A stretch of 7,086 bases of DNA from Solobacterium sp. (lineage in GTDB: Bacteria > Bacillota_I > Bacilli_A > Erysipelotrichales > Erysipelotrichaceae). The notes beneath the pieces are model-generated. The model had not been told where the DNA came from. It ran no database searches and was given only the letters and a program-made list of their open reading frames with translations. Of the stretch, positions 1 to 5,176 are shown piece after piece; the first letter of the stretch is position 1; each line of letters starts with the position of its first letter. Made by a program: the position numbers and the translations under genes. The stretch covers positions 1 through 7,086 of the forward strand of contig JAFOLE010000160.1 of assembly GCA_017419465.1 (NCBI GenBank). Direction: 5' to 3'.

Positions 1-267
1 CAGAAAGGCGACCGTTTTATCACTGATCCGGTTTGAACCGCCGAGCATCAGATCCGCAGCCAGGATGTTTTCGACCGGCAGCGCGGACATGTGACGGATA
101 TAGAACGGAAACGGATCCAGCATTGCCTGTGAACCGCCGCTCGATGTAAACAGCAGAAGATCAAATCCGCTGTCATAGATACGGTCGGCGATTGCTTCAA
201 TGTCCGCCCTCTGAGAACTGATCAGTGCTCCGTTGGCAATAATCTGTGCTTCATCAAAATTAATCAT
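1..267 (-). CDS. SIS-domain sugar-phosphate deglycase/isomerase-like protein, N-terminal part (cut by window edge)
   Basis: Only the first 89 codons are present; the frame is still open at position 1. The start is the ATG at 267-265, preceded by a modest purine-rich ribosome-binding site (GGCGGG, 7 nt spacing). The fragment begins MINFDEAQIIANGAL. It has an amphipathic N-terminal helix, then a hydrophobic strand followed by SSGGSQAM (residues 42-49), the phosphosugar-binding loop at the start of a SIS domain. The later half (ALPVENILAADLMLGGSNRIS, about residues 52-81) fits the second strand and helix of the fold. This layout resembles FrlB/GfrE-type deglycases, which split 6-phosphorylated Amadori products into sugar phosphate and amino acid. 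It does not resemble AgaS. It is the fourth gene after PTS IIB-IIC-IID, as in the Salmonella gfr operon, so it probably acts in the cytoplasm on the imported phosphorylated substrate. The SIS call is firm for a fragment; deglycase and substrate are inference because the catalytic half lies outside. Confidence 0.75.
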   Translation of the reverse strand, partial: MINFDEAQIIANGALISSQRADIEAIADRIYDSGFDLLLFTSSGGSQAMLDPFPFYIRHMSALPVENILAADLMLGGSNRISDKTVAFL

Positions 268-304
268 GTTTTTTCCCGCCTTTCTGTCTTCATTCTGTTT
301 CAAA

Positions 305-337
305 GAAAGCCTGCCCACACAGCGCAAGCAGGCTTTC
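305..337 (-). terminator. Intercistronic hairpin between IID and SIS gene, possible leaky terminator
   Basis: A perfect 10-bp inverted repeat (GAAAGCCTGC / GCAGGCTTTC) with a 13-nt loop lies in the 110-nt gap between the IID stop and the SIS start. Read on the minus strand, the stem runs into CTTTCTTTG, which is U-rich but lacks a clean U-run. It therefore looks like a partial terminator or an mRNA processing/stabilising hairpin. It would let the permease genes be expressed more strongly than the downstream SIS gene. No separate promoter for the SIS gene was recognised in this gap. Confidence 0.5.
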
Positions 338-377
338 CCGGTTGTTCTTTATGTTCTCTAATAAGGATGTAATGCGA

Positions 378-1169
378 TTACATGATGCCGATCGCCGCCA
401 TGATGATCGAGAATACGATAACGGCGATGATGAGCTTCATGGTGTTGACGTTCTTCTTCTTGAAGAGCCAGTACAGCACGAATACGAATACCAGCGGCAG
501 CAGGCTCGGAAGAATGGAATCGAAGATACCCTGGATCGAAACGTTGCCGGCTACGACAAGGCTCTCCGGGAATGCGAAGGATACATAGGACGGAATCAGT
601 CCGCCGACAACCATAACGCCGAGGATGCCTGCAGCTTTGGTGAGCGCTGCCGCATTGTCGCCGATGTACTTGACGGCTGTAAGGCCTGCGTTGTAACCCA
701 TGCGTACAAACCAGATACGTGTAACGACAGCGGTGATTGCCCAGAATGCAATGTAGATGATCGGTCCGAGAACACTTCCCTGACCTGCCAGCGAGCAGCA
801 GATTGCCGCTACGATCGGCATTGCGGTATACCACCAGATCGCATCACCGAGACCTGCCAGCGGACCGAAGAGACCGGTCTTGAGGCTGTGAATCAGTTCG
901 CGGTCCTGACCGGATTCCTCCATCGAAACAACGAGACCCTGCAGGATTGCGGCCATATGCGGCTCTGTGTTGATAAAGTCGAGGTTGTTCTGAAGTGCTT
1001 TTCCCATCTCTTCGTTGTTCTTTCCGAAGATCTTGCGGAAGCAGTCGGACATACCCCAGGCGAATCCAACCGCCTGCATACGCTCAAAGCTGAAGCAGGA
1101 CTGTTCAAACAGCGACATATACGCCATTTTATTGAGATCTTTTTTTGTAAGCTTGTTTTCAGATGCCAT
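378..1169 (-). CDS. PTS mannose/fructose/sorbose family IID subunit, Aga-like
   Basis: This 263-residue membrane protein is one of the two integral subunits of a mannose-family phosphotransferase permease. Family hallmarks are an N-terminal cytoplasmic part with LTKKDLNKMAYMSLFEQSCF (7-26) and SFERMQAVGFAWGM (27-40), then NLDFINTEPHM (62-72) and FGPLAGLGDAIWWYT (101-115). Hydrophobic segments follow at about 116-148, 180-200 and 218-236, and a last one ends at GIM. Length and end match AgaD-type IID proteins, with which whole stretches look alike. The start at 1169 is fixed by AGGAGG (1179-1184, 9 nt spacing) inside the end of the IIC gene; the two genes overlap by 11 nt, which suggests translational coupling. 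It forms the IIC-IID channel that takes up the sugar. The substrate cannot be read from the sequence with certainty: galactosamine/GalNAc by resemblance, glycated amine by context. Confidence 0.93.
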   Translation of the reverse strand: MASENKLTKKDLNKMAYMSLFEQSCFSFERMQAVGFAWGMSDCFRKIFGKNNEEMGKALQNNLDFINTEPHMAAILQGLVVSMEESGQDRELIHSLKTGLFGPLAGLGDAIWWYTAMPIVAAICCSLAGQGSVLGPIIYIAFWAITAVVTRIWFVRMGYNAGLTAVKYIGDNAAALTKAAGILGVMVVGGLIPSYVSFAFPESLVVAGNVSIQGIFDSILPSLLPLVFVFVLYWLFKKKNVNTMKLIIAVIVFSIIMAAIGIM

Positions 1170-1950
1170 CGGAATAATCCTCCTCTGCCGGCTCCGCCGT
1201 AACAGTTCCCTTGTTTTTCTTTACGTCATTCGTGTAACCGACCCAGGCAATCGCACCGGCAAGAATCGCAACCGGGAGAATGTTCTGGCAGTTGGTAATG
1301 ATCATGATGACAAATCCTGCGAGCAGGTAAGGAATGTTCTCACCCTTCAGCATGACAACCAGCAGGAGCGCAAGACCTACTGCAGGCATCAGACCGCCGG
1401 CTACTTCGAAGCCGTGAATCAGCCATGCAGGGAATGAATTAACAAACGCTGCGATGCCGCTCTGGAATGCATATACGGACAGGAATGCCGCAATTGCGAA
1501 TGCGATCGCGTAGATGAACTGACCGGTGAACATGATGCGTCCGATCTTCTTTTCATCACCTTCCTGAGCAGCCTTGTCAACTGCCGGCAGGAAACCTGCA
1601 TACAGTGTGTTTGTCGCGATACCGATCCACTGACCGATGAGCGCAAACGGAATCGCAAGACCCATGGCAGCGGTAACGTCCTGACCGGTTGTGTAGGCAA
1701 GAACGGTTGTCATAAGACCGGCGAACAGAGGATCAGGCGGAACGGTTCCGCCGACCGTGAGAAGTCCAAGATAAGAGAGCTCTGTAACTGCGCCCGCCTT
1801 CAGGCCGAGCTGTACATCGCCCAGCATGATTCCGGTAAAGAACGCAACAACAAGCGGTCTGAACCACATGAACGCTTCCATGTGTTTGTCAAAGGCACAG
1901 ATGAAGACCACAATCATGATCAATATGCCCTGCATAAGCGTAATTTGCAT
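1159..1950 (-). CDS. PTS mannose/fructose/sorbose family IIC subunit, Aga-like
   Basis: A 263-residue polytopic inner-membrane protein carrying the main sugar translocation path of a mannose-family PTS permease. Visible family features are the N-terminal TLMQGILIMIVVFICAFD (4-21), FRPLVVAFFTGIMLGD (30-45), the loop GLKAGAVTELSYLGLLTVGG (49-68) followed by PPDPLFAGLMTT (71-82), and WLIHGFEVAGGLMPAVGLALL (176-196). The cytoplasmic tail AEEDYSDGI is nearly the tail I recall for AgaC of enterobacterial GalNAc/galactosamine systems (EEDYSNGI), which points to the Aga branch. It starts at ATG 1950, 39 nt after the IIB stop, with a GGAAGG-type ribosome site rather far upstream. The 3' end overlaps the IID gene by 11 nt. 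It works with IID in the membrane and receives phosphate from IIB. Family is certain; the substrate is not. Confidence 0.94.
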   Translation of the reverse strand: MQITLMQGILIMIVVFICAFDKHMEAFMWFRPLVVAFFTGIMLGDVQLGLKAGAVTELSYLGLLTVGGTVPPDPLFAGLMTTVLAYTTGQDVTAAMGLAIPFALIGQWIGIATNTLYAGFLPAVDKAAQEGDEKKIGRIMFTGQFIYAIAFAIAAFLSVYAFQSGIAAFVNSFPAWLIHGFEVAGGLMPAVGLALLLVVMLKGENIPYLLAGFVIMIITNCQNILPVAILAGAIAWVGYTNDVKKNKGTVTAEPAEEDYSDGI

Positions 1951-1989
1951 TTCTGGTTTTCCTTCCTCTTTTGTAAAAGATGTTTCTAA

Positions 1990-2466
1990 TTAAATTTCGA
2001 AGTCATACTTCCGGTCACCCGGAGCAATCTGGATGTAAACGTCTGTGCCCCTGCTGCGGATGAAGCGCAGATCTTCAAGATCCTTGTCATCCACATAGAC
2101 ATGGGTTTCGTTGGATACTCTCTTTCCCGGTCCGACGTGCATGTTTCCGATGCAGAGTTTGTCGATCGGCACGCCCCCCTCGAGGAGAGTTCTGGCACTC
2201 TGCGGGTTGCGCACGACCAGGAAGATGTGCTGGGCGGGTGAAGCTTTGTGAATCACGTTGATGGTTTTCTCAAGCGTGAAGAAGCGGATTCCGCATCCGG
2301 CATTCTGTGCGGTTGCCCGCATCAGAGACTGCTGTACTTCATCCTTCGCCACCAGATCATCCGCAACTACGATGAGGTTGCAGCCGGCAAGAGAACTTGT
2401 CCATGCAACGCCGACCTGGCCATGCACGAGTCTGTTGTCGATTCTTGTCAGCAGAATATCCGGCAT
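1990..2466 (-). CDS. PTS mannose/fructose/sorbose family IIB subunit, Aga-like
   Basis: This 158-residue cytoplasmic protein is the phosphocarrier that passes phosphate from IIA to the incoming sugar at IIC/IID. The N-terminus ILLTRIDNRLVHGQVGVAW (4-22) carries the phosphorylated histidine of the family at residue 15 (codon 2424-2422). KCIGNMH-like (LCIGNMHVGPGK, 104-115) and VYVDDKDLEDLRFIRSRG (123-140) follow, as in AgaB/AgaV-type IIB domains. Length is typical for a stand-alone IIB. The start ATG at 2466 has an AAGGAGAG ribosome site just upstream. It is the first gene of the operon, about 97 nt behind the predicted transcription start. No IIA domain is fused to it and none is encoded elsewhere in the window, so its phosphate donor must be encoded further left or elsewhere in the genome. 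Confidence 0.95.
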   Translation of the reverse strand: MPDILLTRIDNRLVHGQVGVAWTSSLAGCNLIVVADDLVAKDEVQQSLMRATAQNAGCGIRFFTLEKTINVIHKASPAQHIFLVVRNPQSARTLLEGGVPIDKLCIGNMHVGPGKRVSNETHVYVDDKDLEDLRFIRSRGTDVYIQIAPGDRKYDFEI

Positions 2467-2481
2467 ATATCTCTCCTTTCC

Positions 2482-2499
2482 TGAAACTGTTCAGTTTCA
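2482..2499. repeat. 18-bp palindrome in the IIB leader
   Basis: TGAAACTG-TT-CAGTTTCA is a perfect 8-bp inverted repeat around a 2-nt centre, in the 5' leader of the PTS operon and about 5 nt upstream of the IIB ribosome-binding site. In RNA it could fold as a 7-bp stem with a GAAC tetraloop. It could be a DNA operator or a translation-control hairpin. There is no U-run after it, so it is not an intrinsic terminator. Confidence 0.5.
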
Positions 2500-2559
2500 T
2501 CTGACATCATCCGTTGCCAGAGGAGCGGCCGTCTCCATCTGACGCAGGACTTTGTTATG

Positions 2560-2571
2560 TTGTAATTACAA
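2560..2571. promoter_or_regulatory. Operator-like palindrome O1 at the PTS promoter
   Basis: TTGTAATTACAA is a perfect 12-bp palindrome. It overlaps the last two bases of the PTS -10 element and the predicted start of transcription, where a bound repressor would block initiation. The GT-N4-AC core is compatible with a GntR-family site, but no regulator gene is in the window, so the family assignment is a guess. Two near copies lie at the divergent promoter. Confidence 0.65.
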
Positions 2572-2598
2572 TATAATCACCTGTAATTTTGTTGTCAA
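2570..2598 (-). promoter_or_regulatory. Sigma-A-type promoter of the PTS operon
   Basis: Read on the minus strand there is a perfect TTGACA -35 box (2598-2593), a 17-bp spacer and a TATATT -10 box (2575-2570). This predicts a start near 2563 and a leader of about 97 nt before IIB. A half copy of the operator sequence (AATTACAG, minus strand) lies in the spacer. The near-consensus boxes suggest a strong promoter held off by a repressor. Confidence 0.75.
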
Positions 2599-2732
2599 TA
2601 AGCATTTTCACAAATTGCGCGCTGCTTCAGAACCTGCTTATAACTATTAAAAAGCCTTATTAAATAGCCATTTTTCTTCCTTTTCGAATGATCCGTGCAG
2701 AATCTGCACAGAAAAATGAAAAATCTGGTTAT
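2599..2732. other. AT-rich divergent intergenic stretch with short repeats
   Basis: No gene is recognised between the two promoters. The stretch holds an imperfect direct repeat, TATTAAAAAGCC (2645-2656) and TATTAAATAGCC (2658-2669), 11 of 12 identical with a 13-bp period. It also holds the inverted repeat GTGCAGA-A-TCTGCAC at 2695-2709, centred about 71 bp upstream of the predicted start of the plus-strand operon. Either could be a protein-binding site. Confidence 0.4.
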
Positions 2733-2744
2733 TTGTTATTACAA
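2733..2744. promoter_or_regulatory. Operator-like palindrome O2 over the -35 of the SIS promoter
   Basis: TTGTTATTACAA differs from the perfect palindrome at 2560-2571 by one base. It covers the predicted -35 region of the plus-strand promoter. Its centre is 32 bp, about three helical turns, from the centre of O3, so both could be bound on the same face of the DNA. An extra half-site TTACAA follows at 2747-2752. Confidence 0.6.
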
Positions 2745-2766
2745 TGTTACAAATATGTGCTATATT
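2738..2766 (+). promoter_or_regulatory. Extended -10 promoter of the SIS-EutH operon
   Basis: The -10 box TATATT (2761-2766) is directly preceded by TGC, giving an extended -10. A poor -35 (ATTACA, 2738-2743) sits 17 bp upstream. Transcription would start near 2773, leaving a leader of about 60 nt. The weak -35 but good extended -10 contrasts with the consensus -35 of the opposite promoter. Confidence 0.65.
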
Positions 2767-2776
2767 GTAATTGCTA
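2765..2776. promoter_or_regulatory. Operator-like site O3 over the -10/start of the SIS promoter
   Basis: TTGTAATTGCTA matches the perfect palindrome at 2560-2571 in 10 of 12 positions. It lies in exactly the same register relative to TATATT as O1 does at the PTS promoter: both promoters read TATATTGTAATT across -10 and start. This shared register supports a common repressor. Confidence 0.6.
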
Positions 2777-2787
2777 CAGGGAGTTTT

Positions 2788-2817
2788 ATGACATCTCCTC
2801 TGTACCTGAGTCATTAG
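2788..2817 (+). CDS. Possible 9-codon leader ORF upstream of the SIS gene
   Basis: ATG ACA TCT ... TAG encodes MTSPLYLSH inside the predicted leader of the plus-strand transcript. AGGGAG (2778-2783) precedes it with only 4 nt spacing, which is short but not impossible. The stop is 18 nt before the SIS start codon and just upstream of that gene's own ribosome site (GGAGG, 2821-2825). It has no recognisable attenuation codons and may be a chance ORF. Confidence 0.2.
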   Translation: MTSPLYLSH

Positions 2818-2835
2818 ATTGGAGGATTTAACAGG

Positions 2836-3960
2836 ATGACAGAACGCAAGAAAACCATGCAGGACTACATCGCATCGTGCCCGGAATACATCCGCGCCAA
2901 TGTTGAACAGAGCGCAGAACTCACAAAGCCGGTCGTAGAAGAATTCATGAGCGGCAGCTTCCGGACGATCTGGATCATTGCCTGCGGTTCATCGATGAAC
3001 GGATCCACATGTGCGCGCGCATTTGTCCGCCGGTATCTCGGCGTTGAAGTGAAGATCGTTGCGCCGTTCACATTTGTTACTTCTGAAAACGACATTCGTG
3101 AAGACGACATGGTCGTAATTGTTTCCCAGAGCGGATACAGCCTGAACGCACTTGAAGCAGCTGATGTTGTTAAAAGCAAAGGACGCCGCTGCATTGCGCT
3201 TACCGGCGATCTGGAAAGCGATCTTGCAAAGAAGTGCGACGTTGCCGCAAATTACGGTGTCGGACGGGAAACCGTCGGCTATGTTACCCGTGGCGTCACA
3301 ACGCTTGCACTGTTCTTCATGCTGTTTGCGGTTGAAGCAGGACTGGCATCCGGAAAACTGACCAAAGAGGAAGCGGATACCCTGAAGGAACAGCTCCGCA
3401 GCTGTGCGGATATCAATGAAGCGGCACAGAAAAACTGGACTTCCTTCTATGAGAAGAACTTCCAGGCTCTGTCCGGTCTCACAAATGCATATGTATGCGG
3501 CGTCGGTGCCAACATCGGCACAGCGATGGAAGGCGCGCTCAAATTCGGCGAAACCGTCAGTATCCCTACAGGCGCCTATGAAGTTGAAGAATATATCCAC
3601 GGCCCGAACATCCAGATGACGCCGCGCTATACGGTATTCCTGATTGAGGCCGGCATCGGCACAGAGCGCATCCGCAAGATCTATGACGGTACAAAGATTG
3701 CGACACCAAACGCATTCCTTGTGACAACCGATCCGGATTACACCGGAGATAAGATCTTCAATATCCCCTGCAGTGTTCCGGAGGAGATGACTCCGCTCTG
3801 CATTCTTCCGTTCTTCCAGCTTACAGCGTGGAAACTCACCGACGATCTTGACCGCTGGAACAAGCATCCGCTTCAGCGTCAGATGGAAAAATATGTTTCC
3901 TCAAAATCCGAGAATTATATCAACAGTCCCTTCAGCGAGGATACACCCGGCCGCAGATAA
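2836..3960 (+). CDS. Double SIS-domain protein, GlmS-isomerase/sugar-6-phosphate deglycase-like
   Basis: A 374-residue soluble protein with two SIS domains and no glutaminase domain. The first SIS domain has the sugar-phosphate loop IACGSSMNG (48-56) and the SQSGYS motif (97-102) that holds the phosphate. The second begins at AYVCGVGANIGTAMEGAL (218-235) and carries EVEEYIHGP (249-257). Glu239 and His255 are 16 residues apart, the same spacing as the catalytic pair of GlmS (Glu488/His504) and FraB (Glu214/His230), so an active isomerase or deglycase is likely. The C-terminus extends beyond the GlmS lysine tail and ends in a polar segment. The start at 2836 follows GGAGG (2821-2825, 10 nt spacing). 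The gene heads an operon with an EutH-like gene and faces a PTS operon with another SIS gene. I infer a cytoplasmic enzyme that splits a phosphorylated amino sugar or fructosamine into sugar phosphate and amine, like GfrF/FrlB. The exact substrate is unknown. Confidence 0.85.
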   Translation: MTERKKTMQDYIASCPEYIRANVEQSAELTKPVVEEFMSGSFRTIWIIACGSSMNGSTCARAFVRRYLGVEVKIVAPFTFVTSENDIREDDMVVIVSQSGYSLNALEAADVVKSKGRRCIALTGDLESDLAKKCDVAANYGVGRETVGYVTRGVTTLALFFMLFAVEAGLASGKLTKEEADTLKEQLRSCADINEAAQKNWTSFYEKNFQALSGLTNAYVCGVGANIGTAMEGALKFGETVSIPTGAYEVEEYIHGPNIQMTPRYTVFLIEAGIGTERIRKIYDGTKIATPNAFLVTTDPDYTGDKIFNIPCSVPEEMTPLCILPFFQLTAWKLTDDLDRWNKHPLQRQMEKYVSSKSENYINSPFSEDTPGRR

Positions 3961-3980
3961 GCGGCGGTACGTTCTGATCA

Positions 3981-5078
3981 ATGCAGATCATGAGTATTGC
4001 GGCGGCGGTATTCTTCGGAATTGCGGCAGCCGATCTTCTGACCGGAGGGCATCTCGGACTTGGCGATGCACTGAAGGAAGGGCTCGGTGTCATCGTCGAA
4101 TTATTACTGTTAATGACGGGATTTATGGCGTTATCTCCATGGATTGCCGTTCATATCGCCCCGCATGTCACACCATTACTGGAATCCGCCGGCTGCGACC
4201 CCTCACTGCTGGCAGGTATTCTCTTCAGCTGCGACGCCGGCGGTGCATATCTGGCAAAACAGATTGCCGTCGATCCGGCAGCCGGTCTGTACAACGGACT
4301 GATTGTTGCGTCCTTTTTCGGAACTGCGGTGACCGGTGCAGTACCCCTTTCCCTCTCCAACACCGCAGGCAGACAGCGAAAGGCAGCCGTAAAGGGGCTT
4401 TCCATCGCCTTTATTACCCTGCCTCTCAACTGTCTTATTACCGGTTCCTTCTGCGGGATGCCCATGGACATGATGCTGCGGAACACATGGCCGATCATGA
4501 TTCTGTCGCTGATCCTGCTCGCAGGTCTTCTGTTTCTGCCGCAGATCATGGTTCCTGTTTTCTCCGGCCTGGCCTTCGCGGTACGGACAGCCGCGTATCT
4601 CTCATTCGCCATTGCGGTTTTCCAGGATGCCGGAGGACCCGTCATTCTGGAAGGACTTACCCCGCTTGATGAGATTTATCCGGTGATCGTTCGGATCGGC
4701 GTTTTCCTCGGAGGAATCCTTCCGATCTTCGCTCTGATTCAGCGCATGCTGAAAAAGCCGCTGGAACGGCTTGCGGAGAAAGTGCAGCTCTCTCCGAAGA
4801 GCATCTCCTATCTGATTCTGTCTACTTCCAACGATATTCCCGTGCTGATGAATCTGAAGGAACTGGAGGACGACGGCATAACCGTAAATGTAGCCTATCT
4901 TATGGCCGCGGCGTATACGATCGGAGACTTCCTTGCATTCTCGATACAGTTTGCGCCGAAGCTTGCATTCCCGATGATGTTCGGACGGCTTGTTTCCGGA
5001 TTTCTGATGATTGTCATCTGTCTTCTGAAACCTGTCCGTTCCCACGCAAAACAGCCTGCGCCGGTTTTTTCAAGATGA
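3981..5078 (+). CDS. EutH-family membrane transporter
   Basis: This 365-residue, strongly hydrophobic protein has about ten membrane segments. It resembles the ethanolamine permease EutH along its length: GFMALSPWIAVHIAP (47-61) matches the EutH GMTALAPVLA region, and SLLAGILFSCDAGGAYLAKQIA (75-96) matches its TLLACDMGGFFLAKELA. NGLIVASFFG (105-114) and the tail STSNDIPVLMNLKEL (281-295), YTIGDFLAF (312-320), KLAFPMMFGRLVSGF (327-341) also align in order. It is about 40 residues shorter than E. coli EutH, mostly near the N-terminus. The start at 3981 is the first ATG after an in-frame stop at 3975; no good ribosome site is visible, and ATG 3990 is an alternative. It lies 20 nt behind the SIS gene, so it is probably translated with it. 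No other eut gene or microcompartment gene is present. It may move ethanolamine, another amine or the sugar-amine substrate itself; direction and cargo are unknown. Confidence 0.82.
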   Translation: MQIMSIAAAVFFGIAAADLLTGGHLGLGDALKEGLGVIVELLLLMTGFMALSPWIAVHIAPHVTPLLESAGCDPSLLAGILFSCDAGGAYLAKQIAVDPAAGLYNGLIVASFFGTAVTGAVPLSLSNTAGRQRKAAVKGLSIAFITLPLNCLITGSFCGMPMDMMLRNTWPIMILSLILLAGLLFLPQIMVPVFSGLAFAVRTAAYLSFAIAVFQDAGGPVILEGLTPLDEIYPVIVRIGVFLGGILPIFALIQRMLKKPLERLAEKVQLSPKSISYLILSTSNDIPVLMNLKELEDDGITVNVAYLMAAAYTIGDFLAFSIQFAPKLAFPMMFGRLVSGFLMIVICLLKPVRSHAKQPAPVFSR

Positions 5079-5096
5079 CGGCGTATATCTCCCCTG

Positions 5097-5129
5097 ATCC
5101 CGCCCATGGACCGCATGGCGGGATTTTTT
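5097..5129 (+). terminator. Intrinsic terminator of the SIS-EutH operon
   Basis: ATCCCGC and GCGGGAT form a 7-bp stem, continued after a single bulged C by CATG/CATG around a GACCG loop, and followed by six T (5124-5129). It starts 18 nt after the EutH-like stop codon and closes the plus-strand operon. Confidence 0.88.
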
Positions 5130-5133
5130 ACAT

Positions 5134-5165
5134 AAAAAAGCGGACATCATCAAACGATATCCGCT
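5134..5165 (-). terminator. Intrinsic terminator of the mfd-rqcP transcript
   Basis: On the minus strand AGCGGATATC pairs with GATGTCCGCT (10 bp with one G-U) around a 7-nt loop, followed by a run of six T. It begins 11 nt after the rqcP stop. It lies back to back with the terminator of the convergent operon, insulating housekeeping and catabolic transcripts. Confidence 0.88.
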
Positions 5166-5176
5166 ATGGCTGATTG

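Noticed and set aside
1..267. Naming the left-edge gene agaS
   Set aside because: The N-terminus does not resemble AgaS, and only 89 residues are visible; the general SIS call is all that can be defended.
342..1202. Long plus-strand ORF (286 codons) opposite the IID gene
   Set aside because: It is antisense to a clear PTS IID gene, is rich in Asp, Arg, His and Cys in no domain pattern, and has no ribosome site; it is a shadow frame.
2482..2499. CcpA cre site reading of the palindrome TGAAACTGTTCAGTTTCA
   Set aside because: It has the wrong central bases (TG instead of CG) and fails at the last positions of the cre consensus.
2467..2835. Sigma-54 (-24/-12) promoter expected for LevR/GfrR-controlled PTS operons
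   Set aside because: No TGGCAC-N5-TTGC-like element was found; both promoters fit the housekeeping sigma pattern.
2467..2835. Riboswitch, CRISPR array or insertion-sequence ends in the intergenic region
   Set aside because: The repeats are too short and too few, no transposase is present, and no known riboswitch core was recognised.
2989..3867. Long minus-strand ORF (292 codons) opposite the SIS gene
   Set aside because: Antisense to a protein with clear SIS motifs; composition is Cys/Arg-rich and no family is recognisable.
3848..4669. Plus-strand ORF overlapping the SIS end and EutH-like start
   Set aside because: Arg/Ser/Cys-rich translation without motifs, overlapping two well-supported genes in another frame.
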